36,063 nt of DNA from Actinomycetota bacterium (GTDB lineage Bacteria > Actinomycetota > Thermoleophilia > Solirubrobacterales > Solirubrobacteraceae). Location of the stretch: contig JADDQZ010000045.1 of assembly GCA_016781085.1 (NCBI GenBank), positions 1 through 36,063 of the forward strand. Reading direction: 5' to 3'. Position numbers and translations under genes: made by a program. Below, in pieces: positions 29,696 to 36,063 of this stretch; position 1 is the stretch's first letter; the number at the start of each line of letters is the position of its first letter. Below the pieces are notes generated by a model. It did not search any database and was not told where the DNA came from. It was given only the letters and a program-made list of their open reading frames with translations.

Positions 29696-30034
29696 GTGGT
29701 GAATCAGTGGGCGTCGTGGTGCGGCCCCTGCCGCTACGAGTTCCCCTTCTTCGCGACGCTCGCTCGCCGCTACGAGGGCGAAGTCGCGTTTCTCGGCGTC
29801 AATTCCCAGGACAGCCGCGAGCCCGCGCTGAAGTTCCTCAAGCGCCAGCCGGTGCCGTTTCCGCACTTCGTCGATCCGGACGGAAAGATCGCCCGGACGT
29901 TTCGCGGCGGCCGCTCCTTCCCGACGACGGCGTTCTACTCTGCCGACGGCAAGCTCAGCTACACCCACGTGGGCGGCTATCCCAATCAAGCGGCGCTGGA
30001 CGCCGACATCAAGAAATACGCGCTTGATGGTTGA
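29696..30034 (+). CDS. TlpA/ResA-type thioredoxin, N-terminus missing
   Basis: 112 residues of a membrane-side thioredoxin: QWASWCGPCRYEFPFF carries the CxxC redox site, and SFPTTAFYSADG the cis-Pro loop, followed by a C-terminal helix. Full-length relatives have a signal anchor and about 50 more residues before the CxxC. Here the only usable start is a GTG six residues before the first Trp. The same frame reads WLRGTPVVVNQW across that start, family sequence that continues back only to a TAG at 29672, so the N-terminus is lost or frameshifted. A one-base change near 29670 would join a frame reading EPAAPDARL, weakly like a family N-terminus. It overlaps ccdA by 8 bases. Confidence 0.75.
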   Translation: MVNQWASWCGPCRYEFPFFATLARRYEGEVAFLGVNSQDSREPALKFLKRQPVPFPHFVDPDGKIARTFRGGRSFPTTAFYSADGKLSYTHVGGYPNQAALDADIKKYALDG

Positions 30035-30761
30035 AGCGCCCAGCATGGCCCTGGCCTTCGCAGCGGGGCTCGTCTCGTTTCTGTCGCCCTGCTGTTTGCC
30101 CCTGGTTCCCGGCTATCTCGCAACGGTCTCGGGCACGCAGGTTCAAGAGCTCAAGCGCGGAATCGATCCGCGGGTGATCGCTCGCAGCGCGGTGTTCGTC
30201 GCGACTTTCTCGCTGATCTTCATCCTGCTCGGGCTCGGCGCGACCGCGGCCGGCGCCCTCTTGTTCGACAACCAGCCGACGCTGAACAAGATCGCCGGTG
30301 TCGCGATCATCGCCATGGGGGCCCTATCGCTCGGCTCGATCTTCCTGCCGCGCCTCAACCGGGAGTGGCGGCCGACGGTCCTGATCGAGCGCGCCGGCAG
30401 CGGCGGGCCGGTAATCGCGGGAGCCGCGTTCGCGCTGGCGTGGACACCGTGCGTGGGGCCAACGCTCGGGGCCATCCTCGGCCTTGCGTCGACGAGCTCG
30501 GGGACAGCGCAAGGTGGACTGCTGCTCGCTGTGTATTCGGCCGGGCTAGCCCTTCCGTTTCTCGCCACGGCGGTCGCGTTCAACGCCGCCACACGAGCAT
30601 TCCGGTTCTTCAAGCGCCATTACGTCGCTATTCAAGCCACCGCCGGCGTTGTGCTCATCCTCATGGGGGTGCTCGTGCTCACGGGAGAACTGTTCCGGCT
30701 CAACGTCGAAGCGCAACAGTTCCTCGATCGCTACGGCCTCAACTTCTTTCAAAGCGTTTAG
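30027..30761 (+). CDS. ccdA: Cytochrome c biogenesis / thiol-disulfide transporter CcdA
   Basis: 244-residue CcdA with six membrane helices, passing electrons from cytoplasmic thioredoxin to extracytoplasmic thiol proteins such as TlpA or ResA. The two signature cysteine-proline motifs are SFLSPCCLPLVPGY in helix 1 and LAWTPCVGPTLGAIL in helix 4. The ATG at 30027 overlaps the thioredoxin stop by 8 bases; a TTG one codon upstream is possible. The gene pair plus the nearby cytochrome c lipoprotein suggests a route for reducing apocytochrome cysteines before heme attachment. The 235 bases after it contain no clear gene. Confidence 0.93.
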   Translation: MVEAPSMALAFAAGLVSFLSPCCLPLVPGYLATVSGTQVQELKRGIDPRVIARSAVFVATFSLIFILLGLGATAAGALLFDNQPTLNKIAGVAIIAMGALSLGSIFLPRLNREWRPTVLIERAGSGGPVIAGAAFALAWTPCVGPTLGAILGLASTSSGTAQGGLLLAVYSAGLALPFLATAVAFNAATRAFRFFKRHYVAIQATAGVVLILMGVLVLTGELFRLNVEAQQFLDRYGLNFFQSV

Positions 30762-30939
30762 GTAGCGACCGCCCCCACCTGCTGCGGCATGGCAAACCGC
30801 ACACGCCTGCGCCCCGTTCTACTCCCCTTGGGCGGAGCACTCGGAAGGACACCGCCGCCTCGTCGAGGAGCTTGAGGTGCGTCGCCGTCCAACCGGTCGA
30901 TGTCCGCACGTCCTCCGGTGTACTCATTTGCGCGTCAGC

Positions 30940-30963
30940 GTGCCGGCCCGGCTCGTCGGGTAG
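30940..30963 (+). promoter_or_regulatory. Candidate GGGTAG-type promoter before the 30997 gene
   Basis: GTGC, 14 bases, GGGTAG, resembling the SigB/SigF layout. It would start a transcript near 30970, giving a leader of about 27 bases that includes the strong ribosome site. The -35 match is poor. Confidence 0.25.
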
Positions 30964-30996
30964 CCCTTCCGGAACCCCCCGAAAGGAGATTCACAT

Positions 30997-31689
30997 ATGG
31001 TCAGCGACAAGTTGGCGAACGTCACACGCGCCGCGCACGATTTGGGCCTCGCCACCTGGTTCGGCGGCTCGATGTTCGGCAAGTTCGCCCACAACCCCGC
31101 CCTCAAGGCGATCTCGGATCACCGTGAACGCGGCAAGGTCGCCAACGCGGCTTGGAACGGCTACAACCTGCTCAACGGAGTGGGCTTGGGCGCCGCCGCG
31201 ACAGGATGGGCTGCCGCCCGGGTCACCGAAGCCAACCCGGTGCGGATGTCGGCCACCGAGAACGCTTTGTCACTCGCCAAAGACGGCCTGATGATCGCCG
31301 CCGTGGTGACCGGCATCGCCAACGGCGTACAGGGCGCACGCCTCGGGCGCCAAGGACCGGACGGCGCCGTGCCGGTCGAGACGGGCACCAAGCCGGCGCC
31401 CGAGACACCACCCGAAGCGGCGCGCATTCAGCGCAGCCTCGAGACGCTCGGCAACCTCAACATTGGCGTGGGCGCCGCGTTGATCGCTGTCAACGCCGTC
31501 CTCTCACAGATCAACTACAGCCGTCCTACCGCACGGCGCGCGTTGACGCGTCGTTCGAACCCGAGCGGCGGCCTGTTCGGCGGCAACGACGACCGGGCCA
31601 GCCTGAGCCCGTTCACGCTCGGCGCGCTCGGCTTCGCCGGGATCAACGAGCTTGTCCGGCGCACGCCGGTGTCCACTCCCACCTCCTAG
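30997..31689 (+). CDS. Membrane protein of unknown function
   Basis: 230 residues with a very good ribosome site (AAAGGAG, 8 bases before ATG). Three or four moderately hydrophobic segments: about 17-31 (weak), 60-76 (GVGLGAAATGWAAARV), 95-112 (LMIAAVVTGIANGVQGA) and 150-168 (NIGVGAALIAVNAVLSQI), with a last weak one near 207-220. The linker between the second and third pairs is Pro/Glu-rich. The N-terminal block AAHDLGLATWFGGSMFGKFAHNP seems conserved in similar actinobacterial proteins I have seen, but I know no function. A hairpin follows 8 bases after the stop. A GGGTAG motif upstream suggests stress-type control, tentatively. Confidence 0.75.
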   Translation: MVSDKLANVTRAAHDLGLATWFGGSMFGKFAHNPALKAISDHRERGKVANAAWNGYNLLNGVGLGAAATGWAAARVTEANPVRMSATENALSLAKDGLMIAAVVTGIANGVQGARLGRQGPDGAVPVETGTKPAPETPPEAARIQRSLETLGNLNIGVGAALIAVNAVLSQINYSRPTARRALTRRSNPSGGLFGGNDDRASLSPFTLGALGFAGINELVRRTPVSTPTS

Positions 31690-31697
31690 ACCGAACC

Positions 31698-31731
31698 GGT
31701 CCTGCCGCCTTCAACCAGAGGCGGCAGGACC
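31698..31731 (+). terminator. 12-bp hairpin after the 30997 gene, no U-tract
   Basis: Perfect arms GGTCCTGCCGCC (31698-31709) and its complement (31720-31731) with a 10-base loop, 8 bases after the stop. No T-run follows. It probably ends or stabilises the upstream transcript. The remaining 200 bases to the converging GT20 gene show nothing recognisable. Confidence 0.55.
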
Positions 31732-31935
31732 TCCGGCTGCCTCCGGCGTCGCGTTCGGATTCATCGCCAGGTGGGACTTCGGGGCGCAGCTGCACCCTCT
31801 ACCACCAGCGGCTGCACCTTTGACGAGCTCGCGCGCGGGCACGGCCACCGCGCAGACGCGACAACAGTGGCGGTGGTCATCGGCGACGCCATTCCGACTG
31901 CGGAAGGCCGCGCGCACTGCCTGGAGCGTCCCGCA

Positions 31936-33453
31936 TCAGCGTGCCAAGTCGGCCAGCTGCGCCGAAAACCACGCCGCAATGTCGTTGCGCTCGATCACGC
32001 CGGCGGCGTCCCGAAGGTTGGCACGGCGCTGCTCTCGAGGCCGCGTCAGCGCTTCGTACAGCGCGTCCGCCTGCTGGCGGATGTCGTACGGATACACCGT
32101 GACGGCGTAATCGCCCAGCTCCTGGTGAGCGCCCGTGTTCTCTGACAGGACGAGCACGGCGTCTCGGCGGTTGACGACCACAGCTTCCTTGGCGACCAGG
32201 TTCATGCCGTCGACAACGGCATTGACCATGAGCACGTCACAAGCCGAATAGGCGGCGACGGCGAGCGGCAGATCCTGGATCAGGCGCAAGTCGATCGGCT
32301 CGTAATCGAGGTGGTCATAGCGCGCATTGATGCGCGCGACTTGAGCTGCGATAGCCGACAGGTACGCCGCGTACTCCGGCACGTCGAGGCGCGAGGGTTG
32401 CAGGAGCGCGAGGAACCGCACCTTTCCGGCGAGCTCCGGATGGTCTTCGAGCATCAAGCCGAAGGCGGCGAACCCGCGAACGATGTTCTTGGACGGGTCG
32501 GTACGGTCGACGCGCAGGATCAGCTGGCATTCCCCGTGGGCGAGGTTCTGCGAAAGGTCCTCGATGCGATCGACGACCGCCTTGCTCGACGCCAACTCGC
32601 GCAAGGAGGCGACGTCGATCGAGATCGGGTAATAGCGGGCCCGGACCGTCCGCCCGTCGACCTCCACCGTGAGCGTGTCGAGATCGACGCGAAGGCCCAG
32701 CAGTTCCTGTGCCGAAAGCAGAAACCGCCGCGCCGACCCCTCCGTGTGGAAAGCGACGACGTCGTTTCCGAGCAGTCCGTGCAGCAGCCGCTCGCGCATG
32801 GACGGCGGCAACAGGCGCCAGGAGTCGGGACCCGGCCAGGGGATGTGAATGAACTGCGAGATCAGGGCGTCCGGGCAGCGTTTCCGGACCCGTTCGGCCA
32901 CCAGGTAGAAGTGGTAGTCGTGCAGCATCACTAGTGCGCTGCCGCCCGCTGCCTCAACTTCCTCCGCCACGGCATCGGCGAACGCCTCGTTGACCGGGAC
33001 GTAGCCCTCGGAAAACGCGTGATGCTCCGCGTCACCGAGGTCAGGAGAGTTCGCGCCGTAGAGCCCATGCTGGATGAACCACAGCAGCGGATTCGAGATG
33101 ACCCCGTAGAAACGCTCGTGCTGGTCTTCGGGCACGTCGACGAACCGCAGCGGAACGACCGAATCTTCTGTGGAGTCGCGGCTGACGACCCGCGGTTGAG
33201 CCGTGAGCGCGACCGGCACGGGTTCACCGGGATGCTCGGCGGCGACGGCGACGTCCTCGCCGCCCCCCGCCGCGCAGACCCAGCGGACGTCTTCGAGCTG
33301 GGTAGATAGATCGGTCAAAGCCGTGACGAGCCCTCCGGCCCCGCGTCGCGCCGTTCGCTTCCCGTCGGCTGAACGACGAAATGCGACAGGTGCGCGATGG
33401 GAAAGCAACACGACGGGGCGCGGCAGGTTCTCGGGCATCTTGATGCGCTTCAT
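31936..33453 (-). CDS. GT20 glycosyltransferase, trehalose-6-phosphate synthase-like (divergent)
   Basis: 505-residue GT20 enzyme; family members make trehalose-6-phosphate or glucosylglycerol-phosphate from a nucleotide sugar. Visible: RRGAGGLVTAL near the N-terminus, LHDYHFYLVAE, PWPGPDSWRLLP, the phosphate/nucleotide loop RVDRTDPSKNI with the conserved Arg and Lys, DGMNLVAKEAVV, and LVLSENTGAHQELG. It differs from classical OtsA at several positions: SHRAP instead of SNRLP, RTDPSKNI instead of RLDYTKGI, SENTGAHQELG instead of SEFAGAAEELG. No otsB phosphatase is adjacent. A GGGTAG motif lies 11 bases before the ATG. It starts 74 bases after the SMP-30 stop. Substrate uncertain, hence no gene symbol. 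Confidence 0.85.
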   Translation of the reverse strand: MKRIKMPENLPRPVVLLSHRAPVAFRRSADGKRTARRGAGGLVTALTDLSTQLEDVRWVCAAGGGEDVAVAAEHPGEPVPVALTAQPRVVSRDSTEDSVVPLRFVDVPEDQHERFYGVISNPLLWFIQHGLYGANSPDLGDAEHHAFSEGYVPVNEAFADAVAEEVEAAGGSALVMLHDYHFYLVAERVRKRCPDALISQFIHIPWPGPDSWRLLPPSMRERLLHGLLGNDVVAFHTEGSARRFLLSAQELLGLRVDLDTLTVEVDGRTVRARYYPISIDVASLRELASSKAVVDRIEDLSQNLAHGECQLILRVDRTDPSKNIVRGFAAFGLMLEDHPELAGKVRFLALLQPSRLDVPEYAAYLSAIAAQVARINARYDHLDYEPIDLRLIQDLPLAVAAYSACDVLMVNAVVDGMNLVAKEAVVVNRRDAVLVLSENTGAHQELGDYAVTVYPYDIRQQADALYEALTRPREQRRANLRDAAGVIERNDIAAWFSAQLADLAR

Positions 33454-33464
33454 TGCTTCGGCCC

Positions 33465-33470
33465 CTACCC
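33465..33470 (-). promoter_or_regulatory. GGGTAG motif just upstream of the GT20 gene
   Basis: GGGTAG on the - strand, 11 bases before the ATG, a position that would give a near-leaderless transcript. No GTTT-like -35 is seen at 12-15 bases, so this is weak evidence on its own. Confidence 0.2.
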
Positions 33471-33527
33471 CGGCGCTCTGCGCTTCAGGCCGCGCTTACG
33501 GACCCCGCTGTCCCACACGCCGCTCCG

Positions 33528-34433
33528 TCAGCGCGGCCACCACTCCCCGCGAGGCTGAAACCGCCGAGCCGGCAACCCGTTGGCCTTGATGCCTCGAGCG
33601 CAGAACAGGCGTCCCGAGAGCGGCTCCGCTTCTCGCTGCTCATCCGTGTAGCCCTCGGTCGCCGTGGCGACGAAGAGCGTCGACAGTCCCGGTCCACCAA
33701 ATCCGGGCGAAGTGGCCTGCGGGGCGGGGACCTTGACGGTCGCCTTGTGCCGCCCGTCCGGCGAATAGCGGCGCACCTCTCCGCCGCCGTAGAGCGCGAT
33801 CCAGAGGTCTCCCCCAGCGTCGACGGTGAGGCCATCCCCCACTCCAGGTTCTCCACCGAACTCGATCAACGAGCGCCTCTTCCCGAGTTGCCCGCTGTCG
33901 GCATCGAATTCGAAGGAAAAGACCAATCCCTGCCCGCTGTCTGCGAGATACATCGTCCGACCGTCCCGGCTCCAATCGATCCCGTTGGGGATCGTGAGCC
34001 CGTCAAGCGCTTGGGTGACGGTGCCGTCGATTGCGAGGACGTGGACCGTCCCTGCCCCTGCGCGCTGATCTTCGGCCATGACACCGGCCCAGAAGCGGCC
34101 GGCAGGATCCGCGGCAGCGTCGTTGACGCGGAAGTTCTCGGGCGCAGGCTCGGCCACGACCGCGAGCCGTCCGTCCGGGCCAAGACGCGCAAATCCGCGA
34201 CCCGCCGCCAGCACCCACCCGTCATCGCCCTCGACGGGCGCGACGGCGCCGAGCGGGCGACCGATCTCGTGCCGGGCAACCGCCGTCAGCGTCGTCGCCG
34301 GCTCGACGCGGTACCGGAAGAGGCTTCCGGTGAGGATGTCGACCGAAAGCAGCTCGTTCCGGCGGTCATCCCACCGGACGCCTTCGCCGAGGACGGTTTG
34401 GGTCTCTGTGCAGGGGCTGGCGGTCGTGATCAT
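33528..34433 (-). CDS. SMP-30 / gluconolactonase-like protein
   Basis: 301-residue six-bladed beta-propeller lactonase; relatives hydrolyse sugar lactones with one divalent metal. The metal ligands expected for the family can be located: Glu in VLGEGVRWDDR, Asn in FRVNDAAADPAGRFWAG, Asn in TIPNGIDWSRDGRTMY, and Asp in VGDGLTVDAGGDLWIAL. The start MITTASPC at 34433 was chosen since the first blade begins soon after; the frame stays open to 34532 with unrelated sequence. No signal peptide is seen. With the GT20 gene next it could share a sugar-related transcript, but no pathway is evident. Confidence 0.9.
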   Translation of the reverse strand: MITTASPCTETQTVLGEGVRWDDRRNELLSVDILTGSLFRYRVEPATTLTAVARHEIGRPLGAVAPVEGDDGWVLAAGRGFARLGPDGRLAVVAEPAPENFRVNDAAADPAGRFWAGVMAEDQRAGAGTVHVLAIDGTVTQALDGLTIPNGIDWSRDGRTMYLADSGQGLVFSFEFDADSGQLGKRRSLIEFGGEPGVGDGLTVDAGGDLWIALYGGGEVRRYSPDGRHKATVKVPAPQATSPGFGGPGLSTLFVATATEGYTDEQREAEPLSGRLFCARGIKANGLPARRFQPRGEWWPR

Positions 34434-34650
34434 GGGAAGCAACAAGCTTGACGGTTCGAGGGCGAGCTGGCCAGGTTGACCGCGCACGCCATTGGCGTTG
34501 TTGCAGCAGCGGTTCGCGCCGCGCTTCGGCAACCCGTGCTCGGCTTGTCGGTCACCCGGGGCGCGGACGCGCCAGCGTGCGTGGCGCCTGGGCAGCGATA
34601 CTTCCTGTTGGCTTCAGACCAGCAGGCAGCGGTCCCCGCGTTTAACCCAG

Positions 34651-34676
34651 ACGGGCGGCCGTCGAGGGCCGCCCGT
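34651..34676. repeat. 10-bp inverted repeat (hairpin)
   Basis: ACGGGCGGCC and its exact complement around a 6-base loop (GTCGAG). No T-run on either side. Could be a terminator without U-tract, or a binding site. Confidence 0.5.
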
Positions 34677-34837
34677 GCTGGAGAGTCTCGATCGCGAGGT
34701 ATGAATGGAAGGTCCCAGGTCGCGTGACTGCCTGGCGGCTTCACAAATGACGCCGAATACGGCGTCTGAGCAATCGGCTCTAAGGCCGGTATCGGCTCGG
34801 CCCGAGCTGACCTTTACCCCCCCGTCAGGCGAGAGTT

Positions 34838-34873
34838 GCGAGAAGTCGTCGACGAGGCTCGGCGACTTCTCGC
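34838..34873. repeat. 11-bp inverted repeat (hairpin)
   Basis: GCGAGAAGTCG and its exact complement around a 14-base loop that itself contains the palindrome GTCGAC. No T-run follows. Role unknown. Confidence 0.5.
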
Positions 34874-35281
34874 GGGCGCGCCGGTGGCAAGCACGTAAGC
34901 GCACCTACGGTCGCCGGCGATGACCCCACCGCAGCACGGCTCAAACCGTGGCTCGCGCTGCGCGCCACGTCTCGGTTAGCGGTGTGGTCCCCTGTCGTTG
35001 CTCCGATCCGTCCCAGCCGAAGTCCGAGATGGACCGCCGGGCTCGTGCGCGTGGCGGGGTGGTCGTGGCTCGATTTCAAGACCGAGCGTCTGCACGCCAG
35101 CAGTGATCCGCAGTCACGACGCGATGCGAAACAACGGTATGACCGCGAGCTTGCCGCGCCGACGAACCTCCGCGGGCAACGTGAAGAAGGACCCTCAAGC
35201 GAGCCCCGAGAACGTCAAGGACCCGCTGTCGGCCGCGGCGCTGATCGCAATACGAGCCACATCGAGATCGGGGAGAAAGAC

Positions 35282-35713
35282 ATGACCGGACCGAATGAAC
35301 GGACGCTTCCGCAGCTTCTGGCCCTCGGCTTCGGCGCGGTCTATGTCGTGGTCGGGCTCGTCGGCTTCGCCGTCACGGGCTTCAGCGGGTTTGCCGATGC
35401 CAACACGAACGACATGCTGCTCTTCTTCGAGCTCAACCCGTTCCACAACGTCGCGCACCTGCTCACTGGGATGACCGGGCTGCTGCTCGCCCGCACGCTC
35501 GGAGGCGCGCGACTGTACGGCTGGCTGCTCGTAGGTAGCCACATCGTCCTGCTCGGCGCCGGCTTGGCGGCGGCGAACGAGGAGAGCGCGCTGAACTTCT
35601 TCAGCTTCAACGGCGCGGACAACGTCCTGCACGCGCTCGTGATCGTGCTCGGCTTGGTCATCGCCCTGATGCCCGCGCGTGAGATCGCGACGGCTCGCAG
35701 CGCCCACGCCTGA
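35282..35713 (+). CDS. DUF4383-family membrane protein
   Basis: 143 residues with four membrane helices: about 13-33, 55-73 (VAHLLTGMTGLLLA), 80-98 (YGWLLVGSHIVLLGAGLAA) and 115-132 (VLHALVIVLGLVIAL). The conserved NPFHNVAHLLTG and the later NVLHALVIVLG, each with His in a helix start, match DUF4383, a small actinobacterial membrane family without known function. GGGGAGAAAG lies about 5 bases upstream of the ATG, which fixes the start although the frame is open from 34982. It stands alone; the nearest downstream item is a broken ABC permease fragment. Confidence 0.88.
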   Translation: MTGPNERTLPQLLALGFGAVYVVVGLVGFAVTGFSGFADANTNDMLLFFELNPFHNVAHLLTGMTGLLLARTLGGARLYGWLLVGSHIVLLGAGLAAANEESALNFFSFNGADNVLHALVIVLGLVIALMPAREIATARSAHA

Positions 35714-35794
35714 CAGAGCCCCGGCGCCGACAAGCCAAGGCCTGCGCACCGCCGTAAGCGTGCAGCGTTTGGCGTAGCGCCGGCCCGGGATCCG

Positions 35795-35976
35795 TTGACA
35801 AGGCCGATGGAGATCGCCGCCACGTTGAACCCGGTGACCTGCCTGATGGAGCCGCCGCGCTCGTTGATCCTCGACGACCTGGCGTGGGGCACCATCGCGC
35901 CGGGCTTCGCGATCGTGGCGCTGTTCGGATGCTGCTGGTGGCGCCCAACGTAAAGCTGATCAAGAGCTACGACTGA
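35795..35976 (+). pseudogene. Remnant of an ABC-2 type permease C-terminus, frameshifted
   Basis: One frame reads LTRPMEIAATLNPVTCLMEP, then SLILDDLAWGTIAPGFAIVALFG, which matches the last helices of ABC-2 (drug/polysaccharide exporter) permeases. It then runs into a stop at 35951. The -1 frame takes over at 35929 as MLLVAPNVKLIKSYD and stop, a normal permease tail, so a one-base deletion near 35928 explains the break. Nothing of the roughly 200 residues upstream is present, and no ABC ATPase is near. Probably a decayed or deleted gene rather than a sequencing error alone. The 81 bases between DUF4383 and this fragment hold nothing else. Confidence 0.7.
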
Positions 35977-36035
35977 CGGAGTGAGGGCTAGCGGCGGGTG
36001 GCCGTCAGCCCTCGGCAAGGGATAGCCTCGTGGCG

Positions 36036-36063
36036 ATGCGCCGGTTGCGCGACCTCTGGCTCA
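36036..36063 (+). CDS. Possible start of a gene cut by the window edge
   Basis: ATG at 36036 (or in-frame GTG at 36030) with AAGGGA about 15 bases upstream, reading MRRLRDLWL to the edge. Too short to identify. Confidence 0.25.

Larger units (their letters stand above)
34434..35281. other. 848-base stretch without a convincing gene
   Basis: Open frames here on both strands have no family resemblance, no ribosome sites and Arg/Ser/Pro-rich translations typical of shadow frames. It holds two hairpins (34651-34676 and 34838-34873), a small 7-bp hairpin near 34747, and a run of seven C at about 34816. No tRNA, riboswitch or insertion-sequence ends were recognised. It must contain the SMP-30 and DUF4383 promoters. 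Confidence 0.6.

Noticed and set aside
30739-30927. 62-codon - strand frame (MSTPEDVRTSTGW...)
   Set aside because: Overlaps the ccdA end, the second half is low-quality sequence, and there is no ribosome site; possible but unsupported.
35181-35285. 34-codon + frame overlapping the DUF4383 start by ATGA
   Set aside because: The overlap is tempting, but there is no ribosome site and no hydrophobic or conserved pattern, and DUF4383 has its own good ribosome site.

Overview
The window is GC-rich bacterial chromosome with frequent GTG and TTG starts and many 4-base stop/start overlaps. The gene set (valS, folC, ndk, maf, mreBCD, PBP2, rodA, RNase E/G, rplU, rpmA, clpX, clpP, tig) together with DUF4383, a CcdA partner and a divergent GT20 enzyme suggests a rod-shaped Actinomycetota, most likely class Thermoleophilia. 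The class is an inference from gene order and protein style; no rRNA is present to confirm it.

Left arm (1-4251, + strand): the C-terminal part of a mannitol/fructuronate-type polyol dehydrogenase, a HAD phosphatase overlapping it by 4 bases, a DUF707-like protein, a short-chain dehydrogenase, and a Methyltransf_16-like SAM methyltransferase.

Core block (4277-22652, - strand): reading leftwards, tig, clpP and clpX (protein folding and turnover); valS, folC and a 38-residue membrane ORF; a zinc-ribbon membrane protein; ndk and maf (nucleotide housekeeping); mreB-mreC-mreD-mrdA-rodA (the elongasome); then RNase E/G, L21 and L27. mreC to rodA and valS to the 38-residue ORF are tied by ATGA-type overlaps, so translation is probably coupled. 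obg, which often follows rpmA, is absent here.

Middle (22847-28520): a TM1367-type cyclophilin-like protein, an NhaD/ArsB-type antiporter with a CBS-pair protein, an acyl desaturase, a large GT-C-like membrane protein, and a divergent 32-residue hydrophobic ORF. The gap between desaturase and antiporter holds the best intrinsic terminator of the window; its U-tract lies on the strand that has no gene.

Redox cluster (28578-30761): a lipoprotein cytochrome c coupled to a LURP-one-like protein on the - strand, and divergently a TlpA-type thioredoxin lacking its N-terminus followed by CcdA. The set suggests thiol handling and cytochrome c maturation at the membrane.

Right arm (30997-36063): a conserved-looking membrane protein of unknown function, a divergent OtsA-like GT20 enzyme and an SMP-30/gluconolactonase on the - strand, an 848-base stretch without a convincing gene but with two hairpins, a DUF4383 membrane protein, a frameshifted remnant of an ABC-2 permease C-terminus, and a possible gene start at the edge. 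No tRNA, rRNA, CRISPR array, insertion sequence or prophage was recognised. No complete, clearly novel multi-gene system is visible; the most unusual items are the small coupled membrane ORFs, the PBP2 insertion, the antisense-oriented terminator, the N-terminally broken TlpA gene and the recurrent promoter-like motifs.
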